A stretch of 31,452 nucleotides of DNA, taken from positions 1 to 31,452 of the forward strand of contig DDVI01000061.1 in assembly GCA_002345205.1 (NCBI GenBank), given 5' to 3'. The DNA is from Bdellovibrionaceae bacterium UBA2316 (GTDB lineage: Bacteria; Bdellovibrionota; Bdellovibrionia; Bdellovibrionales; Bdellovibrionaceae). The position numbers and the translations under genes were made by a program. The notes under the pieces are model-generated. The model saw nothing but the letters and a program-made list of their open reading frames with translations. It did no database searches and was not told the origin of the DNA. Below, one piece after another: positions 1-7,393 of this stretch (position 1 is its first letter; the number at the start of each line of letters is the position of its first letter).

Positions 1-110
1 AACCTTGTAAGCTCGTCCTATGCTTAACTCGGTTGGTTTGACTACATTAGCCTCGGGCCTACCAATTTTTAGGAAAACATCAATGATTCCAACCACTTAA
101 CTTTTTTAGG

Positions 111-137
111 CCTACCTATGCACCTGACGCCGGTAAA
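111..137 (+). repeat. IS left terminal inverted repeat
   Basis: Starts CCTACCTATGCACCTGACG and ends GGTAAA. It matches the reverse complement of 1036-1062 at 26 of 27 positions; the one difference is C at position 124 against T. Confidence 0.85.
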
Positions 138-1013
138 TTAAATGAGTGGTTTTGATTTTACCGCAGCCTCTACCATTCGATGGAAAACTAAGCCGCGACT
201 TTTTGAGGTTCGGCGGTTGTATCTGAACACAAATTCATCGAGATACGGCTGAACTTCAGTAATTTTCACGCCGCCATGATAAGTTCCCAAATACCAACGT
301 TTCATATGGGCCGCAACGCGCCCGACTCTTGGCAATAAACGATCGTCATCGCCGTCAACATTCTCCCAGGAATATGGTTTTTTCATGGCCTCGCGGGTGT
401 AACCTTTTTCAACTATTGTCGGGTAGCTTTTATGTCGATCAGAAATAATATTTGATCCAAGTTCAACGGCATCCAAAATGAAACCTTGAACTTCTTTTGC
501 TGTTTCTGACTTAGCATGTTTAAGCCGAATACGACTAGATCCAGCCCCTCTTTTTTCAGCGGCTATCAGTATGATTTCCTTGCCATTTACGCCACCTAAA
601 AACGCCTGATCAACTTCGACATCTCCGGTCAATTGCGACCTTGTTGGAAGTACCGTGCATAAGCGCAACTTCTTCAAAGTGCTCCAAGATGTTCGATAGC
701 TTCCGATTCCAAAATTTTGCTGAAGTGACAGTGCACTTGCCCCATTTTTTTGACCCATAAACCACCAAATCATTTGGAACCATAAAGTCAGTGGCAGCTT
801 GGTGTCTTGAAAAAGAGTTCCTGCCAAAACTCTGGATTCGGTTTCACAATTTGAACATATCCAACTTAAACGTTTCAATCTCCAAAAATTATGGCCGGCA
901 CAAGACGAGCAAGTAAAACCATCTTTCCAACGAATTGAAGCGATGTAATCAATACAGGCATCCTGCGTTCCAAAACGCTTTATCAAATCTCGATAATCTT
1001 TAGGATACTCCAT
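138..1013 (-). CDS. IS1595 family transposase (ISXO2-like)
   Basis: A 291-residue DDE transposase that would cut and join the ends of the surrounding element. The N-terminus carries a zinc ribbon with C35-x2-C38 and C53-x2-C56. The catalytic core follows: D135 in VDQAFLGG, D192 in SDRHKSY, and E260 in the YLDEFVFRYNRR motif typical of the family, preceded by the GTYHGGV stretch at 243-249. Length is normal for IS1595 transposases, which run about 290 to 320 residues. The stop codon lies directly against the left inverted repeat. It is read away from the neighbouring host gene at 1216. No degeneration is visible, so it is probably functional. Confidence 0.93.
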   Translation of the reverse strand: MEYPKDYRDLIKRFGTQDACIDYIASIRWKDGFTCSSCAGHNFWRLKRLSWICSNCETESRVLAGTLFQDTKLPLTLWFQMIWWFMGQKNGASALSLQQNFGIGSYRTSWSTLKKLRLCTVLPTRSQLTGDVEVDQAFLGGVNGKEIILIAAEKRGAGSSRIRLKHAKSETAKEVQGFILDAVELGSNIISDRHKSYPTIVEKGYTREAMKKPYSWENVDGDDDRLLPRVGRVAAHMKRWYLGTYHGGVKITEVQPYLDEFVFRYNRRTSKSRGLVFHRMVEAAVKSKPLI

Positions 1014-1035
1014 TCGAATATATTAGATCTGAAGT

Positions 1036-1062
1036 TTTACCGGCGTCAAGTGCATAGGTAGG
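1036..1062 (-). repeat. IS right terminal inverted repeat
   Basis: Reverse complement reads CCTACCTATGCACTTGACG then CCGGTAAA, the partner of 111-137. The repeat sits about 23 bp upstream of the transposase start, so the transposase promoter must lie in or near this end. Confidence 0.85.
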
Positions 1063-1215
1063 TCAAGAAATCTTAACCCCCTAAAAAAACCAGGGTTTAT
1101 TAAAGATAATACGGAACCACAAGACTTAGACCACGTTCTAAAGATTTCTTAAGTGGAAGCAGTCACAGCTAAATCTTATTCTAAAAAAGAAGAGGGACAC
1201 TGAAAGGACAACGCT

Positions 1216-2544
1216 ATGGCGTCGACGAATTTTTTACTGATTTCAACCAATGAAAATATTATCAAACGTTGCCAAGATTTGAGTCGTGAAGCGACGTATT
1301 CATTTTGTCATATCTCGGAAAGTCGAGCGATCTCTAACTTTGCCGACATTGTCCTTTTATCGACGGAAACGTATAAAAGTGAAAATGACTTAGTTTCTGA
1401 TATCAAGCGGCTTAAACAAAAGACGCCAGAATCGTTTCTAATTGTTTCCATTTCTCCGAAACTAAACTTATCTATTCCCGCTACACTTAAAAAAGCGGGA
1501 GCCGACTGCATTTTTTTGGACTCTGATTTATTAAACTCTAGTAAGTTAGAGTTCGTTTCACTTCAGAAAATAAAAAGCTCTCATATTATGATTAAACCGA
1601 GTGAATTAAGAGTGGGCTCGTCTATCAATTGTTTTGTATATCATGCGATGCCTATCAATCAAAAATTTCTCCCGATCTTATGGCCGAACGAAACAATCAC
1701 CGAATACCGCATGGAAAAACTCGCTAAAGTTCGTACTCTCTATATTCAACGAAAGGATCTACAAACATTTCAAAGCTATAAAGGTCGATATGAAACCTTC
1801 TCGATTAAGAATGCGCGAATGCAGTTTCTGTTATTGATGACTAACTACTTTGATTTGGTCATGTATTTCTGCGATCACAGCGAAAATTCAAATTTTAAAA
1901 GAGGCACTGAACTTATGAATCTATGCCTAAACAGCGCTACGAATTTAGTAGATACTTTAAAATTTGTCGATAATGTTTGGCCGATTTTTCAACACGCACC
2001 GATCGGGGAGTATGGGTCGGTGGAACGAAGTCCCGTAATTGCAACATTCTCTGCGAACCTGAGCCTACAGAGCAAAATGGGCGATCCAATCCATACCATG
2101 ATGGCGGCCCTATTGGCTGACCTAGGTATGTTGTTTTTGGGACCGGACTTAGCCGCTAAAATTAATCAACGTTTGGACCTAAATCTTTTAAATCGACTGG
2201 AAGCCGACGAATATAAAAAGCATCCTTCGATGAGCCTTGTAGCTATGCTATCCCGCAAAATAGATGTACCCGAGGCCATCCGCCAAATCATTTTAAAACC
2301 CCATGAACGCGTAGATATGAATGGCTTCCCCTACAAACCAAATCCAGAATCCATTCCATTAGAATCAATGCTGATTCAATATAGTGAACTATCGATCAAT
2401 AATCGCCTCTATGGTTCAGATCGCAAACGCCCCGTGCAGAAACACGATAGTTTGGAAGACTCGAATATATTTAGCATATTCTTTTTAGTCGAACTGCAGA
2501 AACATTTGCGGATTGGCGATGGCGGATTAGGATTCGACGTTTAG
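1216..2544 (+). CDS. Degenerate receiver plus degenerate HD-GYP domain protein
   Basis: A 442-residue soluble protein. Residues 1-110 have the alternating fold pattern of a response-regulator receiver, but the usual phospho-Asp position reads DIVLLSTET with Ser. Residues about 125-200 resemble the N-terminal domain often found before HD-GYP modules. Residues 270-400 follow the HD-GYP layout, but the HD pair is AD (LLADLGM, 299-305) and GYP is GFP (370-372); H336 and HE 363-364 remain. A working c-di-GMP phosphodiesterase is therefore doubtful, and a binding or scaffold role is more likely. The start is supported by AAAGGA at 1203-1208, 7 bases before the ATG. It stands alone downstream of the insertion sequence. 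The HD-GYP call is moderately sure; the function is inferred. Confidence 0.7.
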   Translation: MASTNFLLISTNENIIKRCQDLSREATYSFCHISESRAISNFADIVLLSTETYKSENDLVSDIKRLKQKTPESFLIVSISPKLNLSIPATLKKAGADCIFLDSDLLNSSKLEFVSLQKIKSSHIMIKPSELRVGSSINCFVYHAMPINQKFLPILWPNETITEYRMEKLAKVRTLYIQRKDLQTFQSYKGRYETFSIKNARMQFLLLMTNYFDLVMYFCDHSENSNFKRGTELMNLCLNSATNLVDTLKFVDNVWPIFQHAPIGEYGSVERSPVIATFSANLSLQSKMGDPIHTMMAALLADLGMLFLGPDLAAKINQRLDLNLLNRLEADEYKKHPSMSLVAMLSRKIDVPEAIRQIILKPHERVDMNGFPYKPNPESIPLESMLIQYSELSINNRLYGSDRKRPVQKHDSLEDSNIFSIFFLVELQKHLRIGDGGLGFDV

Positions 2545-2591
2545 AATCCTGGACTAATCTCAAAACGAGACCGAGTTAACCCAAATGGGAA

Positions 2592-2605
2592 CCGACAATT
2601 GTCGG
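2592..2605. repeat. Perfect 14-bp palindrome in the 2545-2819 gap
   Basis: CCGACAATTGTCGG is perfectly self-complementary and could form a hairpin with a 5-bp stem and AATT loop. No T run follows, so a simple intrinsic terminator is unlikely. It may be an operator or a weak terminator for the upstream gene. Confidence 0.5.
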
Positions 2606-2686
2606 CCCTATCTATATGTTAGACACTGATTTACCCCTAAAAGATGAAATACCGACGTTATAGAGCCGTACACCCGATACAAGACC

Positions 2687-2714
2687 TTGGCCCTACCGTT
2701 GCAATATGTATAAA
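2687..2714 (+). promoter_or_regulatory. Candidate sigma70 promoter for the amidase-rph operon
   Basis: TTGGCC at 2687-2692 and TATAAA at 2709-2714 are separated by 16 bp. The expected start of transcription falls near 2720, inside the first poly-C tract. The -10 box is good and the -35 box is weak. Confidence 0.4.
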
Positions 2715-2717
2715 GCA

Positions 2718-2759
2718 CCCCCCCCATGGCGGCCAGGTCCCCCCCCCAAACCTGGTCGC
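2718..2759 (+). repeat. Poly-C tracts (C8 and C9) and hairpin in the amidase leader
   Basis: A run of 8 C at 2718-2725 and a run of 9 C at 2739-2747. The second run forms the loop of a 6-bp inverted repeat, CCAGGT at 2733-2738 with ACCTGG at 2750-2755. Such homopolymers are conspicuous in AT-rich DNA and are prone to slippage. Confidence 0.75.
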
Positions 2760-2819
2760 TAACCTTTTCTCTCTCTTTATGGACTTCTCAAAAAAATTAA
2801 AATAAATGAAAATAGAAAG

Positions 2820-3572
2820 ATGGGATTTAGTTTTGTTTTTCTTTCGCTTCTATTTACATCATCGGCTTGGTGTTTAACCGTCGTGCTTGATCCTGGCCAC
2901 GGAGGCTTCGATAAAGGGGCCGTGTATGGATCAGCCCAAGAATCAAAAATTGTTTTGCTACTGGGACAAAAAGTTAAAGAGCTTTTAGAGCAACACAAAC
3001 TGAATGTGACCCTGACTCGCTCTAAAGACGAATTCTTAAGTTTAAAACAACGCGTGCAGATTTCAAAAAAACAAGAGGGCGATTTATTTGTAAGTCTTCA
3101 CGCCAATGCGTCGACAGATCGCCGTGCGTACGGCCTGGAATTTTTCCTAACACCAAGTCGTCGTACAAATAATTTTGGTTCAGTTAAACATACTGGCAAC
3201 GACTCTTCGAATAGTGCAACTCCGCCAGATGATGCTATTGAACTTTCGAAGTCCAAAGACGTTTCAAGAATCTTGCGTGAAATTAAGCTCAATATACAAT
3301 CACAAAAGAGTTTAAAACTAACACGCACACTTCAAAATGACTTACCGGGAAATATAAAACAGGCCCCATTTTACGTACTGACTCAAACGCAAATGCCAAG
3401 TGTTTTAATCGAAGTCGGGTTCCTAAGTCACCCCAAAGATAATAAAAAGCTACTCAATGATGAATACAGAAATGATCTGGCTTTAAAAATAGCAGACTCA
3501 ATCAAACGCTACACCCGTGCGACTTACCCTTCAGCAAATTTACTTGACGAAAATGCACCGACTCCGAGATAG
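2820..3572 (+). CDS. amiC: Secreted N-acetylmuramoyl-L-alanine amidase (Amidase_3)
   Basis: A 250-residue zinc amidase that cuts the bond between N-acetylmuramic acid and L-alanine in peptidoglycan, normally in the periplasm for cell separation. Residues 1-19 form a short signal peptide. The catalytic domain fills the rest: H27 in LDPGHGG, E41, H94 in SLHAN, and the catalytic E198 in LIEVGFLS. There is no AMIN domain or SPOR/LysM targeting domain, so it is a minimal version. The usual autoinhibitory helix may correspond to the low-complexity insert at about 115-160. The ribosome site before the ATG is weak. It heads the block running into rph, with a gap of only 30 bases. The symbol is by family; AmiA/B/C cannot be told apart from this sequence alone. 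Confidence 0.88.
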   Translation: MGFSFVFLSLLFTSSAWCLTVVLDPGHGGFDKGAVYGSAQESKIVLLLGQKVKELLEQHKLNVTLTRSKDEFLSLKQRVQISKKQEGDLFVSLHANASTDRRAYGLEFFLTPSRRTNNFGSVKHTGNDSSNSATPPDDAIELSKSKDVSRILREIKLNIQSQKSLKLTRTLQNDLPGNIKQAPFYVLTQTQMPSVLIEVGFLSHPKDNKKLLNDEYRNDLALKIADSIKRYTRATYPSANLLDENAPTPR

Positions 3573-3597
3573 TGATTTCACTGCACAAATCTCGGAG
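3562..3597 (+). promoter_or_regulatory. Hairpin that sequesters the rph ribosome binding site
   Basis: CTCCGAGAT at 3562-3570 is perfectly complementary to ATCTCGGAG at 3589-3597, with an 18-base loop. The left arm covers the last amidase codons and the first base of its stop codon; the right arm contains the GGAG of rph. Ribosomes ending the amidase would melt the stem, so this looks like translational coupling. Confidence 0.6.
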
Positions 3598-3602
3598 AGC
3601 CC

Positions 3603-4358
3603 ATGAATCTAACCAAATCAGATTTCGAAAAAATTACCCGTAAAGACGGTCGTAAATACAACCAAATGCGCACAGTAAAAATCACGACTGATGTGGTGGA
3701 ATACGCTGAAGGTTCTGCCTTGGTAGAATTTGGAAAGACTCGAGTGCTATGTGCAGCCTCAGTTGAAAACAAATCGGCCCCTTGGCTCATCGGTTCTGGT
3801 TCTGGCTGGGTGACGGCGGAATACGGTATGTTACCACGGTCAACTCACACTCGCATCAAACGCGAAAAATCAATGACGGGCGGACGTACACAGGAAATTT
3901 CGCGGTTAATCGGCCGCTCGCTTCGTGCTGCGGTGGATTTAAAATCCATCTATGAAAAACAAATCATCATTGATTGCGATGTAATCAACGCGGATGGTGG
4001 CACTCGCACGGCAGCCATTACAGGTGGATTCGTAGCGTTGGCGATGGCTCTAAATAAAATGAAAAACAACAAAGCTATCTCTACACTGCCACTTAAGAGC
4101 TATGTTTCCGCAGTGAGCGTGGGCCTTGATAACGGAATTCCGTTGTTAGACTTAAACTATGATGAAGATTCTAAAATTCACACAGATATGAATTTTGTAA
4201 TCAACGCCAAAAATGAATTTATTGAAATCCAAGGAACCGCAGAAAGCGAACCGTTTAGTGAAACGCAGTTATCTGAAATGATGGCGATTGCTCGTCTTGG
4301 TTGCCAAGAGTTAATTGCAGAACAAAAACGCGCGCTTAATGGAATCATCAGCTTATAA
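3603..4358 (+). CDS. rph: Ribonuclease PH
   Basis: A 251-residue phosphorolytic 3'-5' exoribonuclease that trims the 3' ends of tRNA precursors and acts in the cytoplasm as a hexamer. Visible family features are RKDGRKYNQMRTV (13-25), GWVTAEYGMLPRSTHTR (68-84), RLIGRSLRAAVDL (101-113) and the phosphate-binding region DCDVINADGGTRTAAITGG (124-142). The length is normal, around 240-260. The start is set by GGAG at 3594-3597, 5 bases before the ATG, but this site lies in the stem of a hairpin with the end of the upstream amidase gene. rdgB follows after 12 bases. The rph-rdgB pairing is common in proteobacteria and Firmicutes and supports both calls. Confidence 0.96.
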   Translation: MNLTKSDFEKITRKDGRKYNQMRTVKITTDVVEYAEGSALVEFGKTRVLCAASVENKSAPWLIGSGSGWVTAEYGMLPRSTHTRIKREKSMTGGRTQEISRLIGRSLRAAVDLKSIYEKQIIIDCDVINADGGTRTAAITGGFVALAMALNKMKNNKAISTLPLKSYVSAVSVGLDNGIPLLDLNYDEDSKIHTDMNFVINAKNEFIEIQGTAESEPFSETQLSEMMAIARLGCQELIAEQKRALNGIISL

Positions 4359-4370
4359 AGGTTAGTACGT

Positions 4371-4964
4371 ATGGAAATGTGGATCGCCACCGGCAACGAA
4401 GGCAAACTCAAAGAAATCAAACACGTTCTGCAGCCGCAAATACCAGAAATTTCCCTGCATCACCAAAACGAACTTAAAGCGTTCACGCCTCGCCCAGAGG
4501 ATGGAAAAACGTACCTTGATAATGCTCGAATCAAAGCCCGTTCGCTTAAAGCCGTTCGCGATAAGGACTGGGTTCTTGGCGATGACACGGGTTTAGAAGT
4601 CGTTGGACTTGGCAACCTGCCAGGCGTTCATTCAGCCCGTTATGCCGGCCCGCATGCGAGTGATAGTGAAAATACTGCTAAGCTATTGAAAATGATGACT
4701 ATTCGTCACGTTGGTGACCGCAAGGCTCGTTTTTTCTGCTGTTTGGTGATCATGACCCCAGATAACCAAGAGTGGATTTGTGAAGGCGAGCTTTGGGGAA
4801 CGATTGGAAAATTACCGCAAGGAACCCACGGATTCGGCTACGATTCTGTTTTTATTCCTGATGGAGAAACCAAAACACTAGCGGAATTGGGACCGGGTTA
4901 TAAACTAACTCATTCTCATAGAACACTAGCTCTACGCAAATTCCTTGAGCGCCTAAAATCTTAG
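4371..4964 (+). CDS. rdgB: XTP/dITP pyrophosphatase (house-cleaning nucleotidase)
   Basis: A 197-residue Ham1/RdgB enzyme that hydrolyses non-canonical purine nucleotides such as dITP, XTP and dHAPTP to monophosphate, keeping them out of DNA and RNA. The sequence shows ATGNEGKLKEIK (6-17), the metal site GDDTGLEV (70-77) followed by LPGVHSARYAG (83-93), FGYDSVF (155-161) and the nucleobase-site SHR (182-184). AAAGG at 4357-4361 supports the ATG at 4371; a second ATG two codons later is possible. The length is normal. It is cotranscribed with rph, and prs has its own promoter immediately downstream. Confidence 0.95.
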   Translation: MEMWIATGNEGKLKEIKHVLQPQIPEISLHHQNELKAFTPRPEDGKTYLDNARIKARSLKAVRDKDWVLGDDTGLEVVGLGNLPGVHSARYAGPHASDSENTAKLLKMMTIRHVGDRKARFFCCLVIMTPDNQEWICEGELWGTIGKLPQGTHGFGYDSVFIPDGETKTLAELGPGYKLTHSHRTLALRKFLERLKS

Positions 4965-5014
4965 CGATTTTCTACCGCGCTTCGAGTAAAAATTTTCTGT
5001 ATACAGATTAGCTT

Positions 5015-5043
5015 TTGTCAAAAAATCTTACCAGTGCTATAAA
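5015..5043 (+). promoter_or_regulatory. Strong sigma70-type promoter for prs
   Basis: TTGTCA at 5015-5020, 17-bp spacer, TATAAA at 5038-5043 with an extended TG at 5035-5036. Each hexamer matches consensus at 5 of 6 bases. Transcription should start near 5050, before the prs ribosome site. Confidence 0.7.
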
Positions 5044-5065
5044 TTTTAAAATCCGTGAGGCGTCT

Positions 5066-6010
5066 ATGGAAACTTTGAAAATCTTCTCTGGTAACTCGAA
5101 CATTGAACTCGCACGTAAAGTTGCCCAAGAAGCCGGAGTGCCGCTCGGACAATCAAAAATCTCGTCCTTCGCCGACGGCGAAATTCAAGTTGAAATTCAA
5201 GAAAGCGTTCGCGGATGTCACGTCTTCATTATTCAGAGCACATGCCCACCGGTAAATCAAAACTACATGGAACTTTTCATTATGCTCGATGCGATCAAGC
5301 GTGCATCAGCGGCTCATATCACAGCGGTTATTCCTTATTTCGGATACGCTCGGCAAGATCGCAAGGTGGCGCCACGCGCCCCGATTTCAGCAAAATGTAT
5401 GGCCGATCTATTAACGACCGCCGGCGCTGATCGTGTCGTTTGTTTAGATTTACACGCGGCTCAAATTCAAGGTTTCTTCAATGTTCCTGTGGATCACTTA
5501 TTTGCGATTCCGACTCTAGCTCGTACGTTCCGCGAAAAATATGGTTCCGGCGCCGATTACGTAGTTGTGAGCCCAGATGCCGGTGGTGTGGAACGCGCCC
5601 GTGCCTTTGCAAAACGTATCGATTCATCAATGGCGATTATCGATAAGCGCCGTACCAGCCCAAATGAAGCCAAAGCCCTGCACCTAATCGGAGAAGTAAA
5701 AGACAAAACAGCGATCATCGTGGATGACATGGTCGATACAGCGGGAACATTAACTCAAGGAGTGGATGTTATACTTAAACATGGTGCTAAACGCGTATTA
5801 GCCCTTGGCACCCACCCCGTCCTATCTGGCCCGGCTATTCAGCGCCTGATTGAAAGTCCAATTGAAAAATTAATCGTTGCCGATACCATCCCGCTCACTG
5901 AAGCCGCTAAAAAGAGTGGCAAAATCGAAGTCATATCAATGGCTCCAGTGCTGGCAGAAGCGATTAAACGTATTTATGGCAACGATTCGGTATCTAGTCT
6001 GTTCGACTAA
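5066..6010 (+). CDS. prs: Ribose-phosphate pyrophosphokinase
   Basis: A 314-residue enzyme that transfers pyrophosphate from ATP to ribose-5-phosphate, giving PRPP for purine, pyrimidine, NAD, histidine and tryptophan synthesis. Key features are the ATP-contact region YFGYARQDRK (91-100), H130 in DLHAAQIQGFF, the flexible loop KRR (194-196) and the PRPP-binding loop DDMVDTAGT (220-228). I chose the ATG at 5066, with GAGG at 5057-5060, because it gives the usual 315-residue length. The open frame continues upstream to a TTG at 5015, but that TTG is part of the -35 box. The gene lies between rdgB and rplY, a common arrangement in this group of bacteria. Confidence 0.96.
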   Translation: METLKIFSGNSNIELARKVAQEAGVPLGQSKISSFADGEIQVEIQESVRGCHVFIIQSTCPPVNQNYMELFIMLDAIKRASAAHITAVIPYFGYARQDRKVAPRAPISAKCMADLLTTAGADRVVCLDLHAAQIQGFFNVPVDHLFAIPTLARTFREKYGSGADYVVVSPDAGGVERARAFAKRIDSSMAIIDKRRTSPNEAKALHLIGEVKDKTAIIVDDMVDTAGTLTQGVDVILKHGAKRVLALGTHPVLSGPAIQRLIESPIEKLIVADTIPLTEAAKKSGKIEVISMAPVLAEAIKRIYGNDSVSSLFD

Positions 6011-6122
6011 GGAATTTTCTTGCCCTTTTACTCGGTCTGCATTAATTCTCGTCATTCAACAACAAATGACTTTTCAAATAACAAACTAACTTGTTTATAG
6101 AAAGTACTTGAAAGAGGATGAT

Positions 6123-6806
6123 ATGAAACAAAGAACTGAACTATCTGTAGAACCACGTGGCAACGGAAAACACAACAATCGCGCATTAAGAAAATCAATG
6201 AAAGTTCCAGCTGTAATTTACGGCGCGGTAGCAAACGTTAATGTTAGCATCGCTGAAAACGACGTAATCAAATACAATTCTCGTAAATTTGATAACGCCC
6301 TTTTTACTTTAAAAAGCTCAATCAAAGACGCTGACGGAAAAGTTGTTCTTTTCAAATCAGTAGACATTCACCCATTGACTCGTCGTCCAGTTCACGCGGA
6401 TTTATACGCTCTTGATTTAACTAAGGCAGTTCGCGTATCTATCGAGATCAAAACTGAAGGTAAACCAGCAGGTATTTCTGATGGTGGTTTATTAAGTATC
6501 GTGAATCGTCAGGTTGAAATCGAAGTTCTTCCAACGGACATTCCAGAAAGCTTAACAGTAGACGTTTCTCACCTTGGTGTTGGCGAATCAGTTCACGTTT
6601 CTGATTTAAAATTACCGGCGGGCGTGAAAATGATCTCTGCAGCGGATTTAACTCTAGCAGTTGTAACTACAATCGAAGAAGAGGCAGCAGCAGCTCCAGC
6701 GGCAGCAACTCCGGCAGCGGGTGCAGCAGCTCCAGCAGCAGCGGCAGGTAAAGCTCCAGCGGCAGCAGCTCCAGCAAAAGACGCTAAAGCTCCAGCTAAG
6801 AAATAA
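6123..6806 (+). CDS. rplY: 50S ribosomal protein bL25, long CTC form
   Basis: A 227-residue bL25 protein of the CTC (general stress) type, which binds 5S rRNA in the large ribosomal subunit. Residues 1-95 are the 5S-binding domain, including the conserved FKSVDIHPLTRRPVHADLY region, and residues about 95-180 are the second beta domain. The C-terminal 40-odd residues are almost only Ala, Pro and Lys, encoded by repetitive DNA. AAGAGG at 6112-6117 fixes the ATG at 6123; the open frame extends five codons upstream to a TTG. It is followed by pth after only 5 bases, a very common gene pair, suggesting coupled translation. Confidence 0.95.
   Translation: MKQRTELSVEPRGNGKHNNRALRKSMKVPAVIYGAVANVNVSIAENDVIKYNSRKFDNALFTLKSSIKDADGKVVLFKSVDIHPLTRRPVHADLYALDLTKAVRVSIEIKTEGKPAGISDGGLLSIVNRQVEIEVLPTDIPESLTVDVSHLGVGESVHVSDLKLPAGVKMISAADLTLAVVTTIEEEAAAAPAAATPAAGAAAPAAAAGKAPAAAAPAKDAKAPAKK
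6681..6803 (+). repeat. Imperfect GCAGCAGCTCCAGC-type repeats coding an Ala/Pro tail
   Basis: The 3' end of rplY consists of repeated units such as gcagcagctccagc and gcagcgg, coding the runs AAAAPAAATPAAG and KAPAAAAPAKDAKAPAKK. The base composition is much richer in GC than the flanking DNA, and the unit structure invites length change by slippage. Confidence 0.7.
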
Positions 6807-6811
6807 TATTC

Positions 6812-7372
6812 ATGTGGTTAATCGTCGGACTGGGTAATCCAGGTTCGCAATATAAATTCAACCGCCATAACATCGGGTTCATGGCGGTTGATTCGTTTGT
6901 GGGCCCTGATAAACTGAAATCATTCAAATCAGAGTTCAAGGCCGAATTCCTTAAGTTAAAATCTAAAGACGAAGATATTTTATTACTAAAGCCTCAAACG
7001 TATATGAATCTTTCCGGGGACTCCGTACAAGAGGCCGTTAGTTTTTTTAAAGTTCCTTTGGATCGCCTTATTGTCGTGCATGATGAACTGGATCAGCCTT
7101 TTGGCAAAATTAAAGTTCAAAAAGCTCGCGGTCATGGTGGCCACAATGGCATTCGCGATATTACGGCAAAGCTAGGCACTAACGATTACATTCGTTTAAG
7201 ATTGGGCGTGGGACGTCCACCCGTTCCAGAAATGAACGTGGCTGATTATGTTTTGCAAAATTTTGGCAAAGATCAACAGGACACACTTGCCGAACTTCTG
7301 ACACAATCGACACAAGCACTTGAGACTATAATCATTGACGGTTATGCTAAAGCCGCCAACAAGTTTAATTAG
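6812..7372 (+). CDS. pth: Peptidyl-tRNA hydrolase
   Basis: A 186-residue cytoplasmic enzyme that frees tRNA from peptidyl-tRNA released by stalled ribosomes. The N-terminus WLIVGLGNPGSQY, catalytic H19 in NRHNIGF, N66 in KPQTYMNLSG, D91 in VHDELD, and GHGGHNGIRDI (108-118) are all in place. The length is typical. The ATG lies 5 bases after the rplY stop and has no strong ribosome site, so reinitiation after rplY is likely. ychF follows 21 bases downstream, making the rplY-pth-ychF run found in many proteobacteria. Confidence 0.96.
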   Translation: MWLIVGLGNPGSQYKFNRHNIGFMAVDSFVGPDKLKSFKSEFKAEFLKLKSKDEDILLLKPQTYMNLSGDSVQEAVSFFKVPLDRLIVVHDELDQPFGKIKVQKARGHGGHNGIRDITAKLGTNDYIRLRLGVGRPPVPEMNVADYVLQNFGKDQQDTLAELLTQSTQALETIIIDGYAKAANKFN

Positions 7373-7393
7373 CTATATTAAAAAGAGGATACA

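Larger units (their letters stand above)
111..1062 (-). mobile_element. IS1595-type insertion sequence with intact transposase
   Basis: The element is bounded by 27-bp terminal inverted repeats at 111-137 and 1036-1062, which differ at one base. It contains one leftward transposase gene with no frameshift. I see no 8-bp target duplication: the outer flanks are tttttagg on the left and tcaagaaa on the right. A further inverted pair (ttttttagg at 102-110, its complement at 1080-1088) lies just outside and may be chance. The intact gene suggests a recently active or still competent copy. Family assignment rests on the transposase sequence; the exact ends are inferred from the repeats. Confidence 0.85.

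Noticed and set aside
5015..5065. Upstream TTG extension of prs (17 extra residues)
   Set aside because: The extension lies on a -35/-10 promoter, lacks a ribosome site and makes the protein longer than the family norm; the ATG at 5066 has GAGG.
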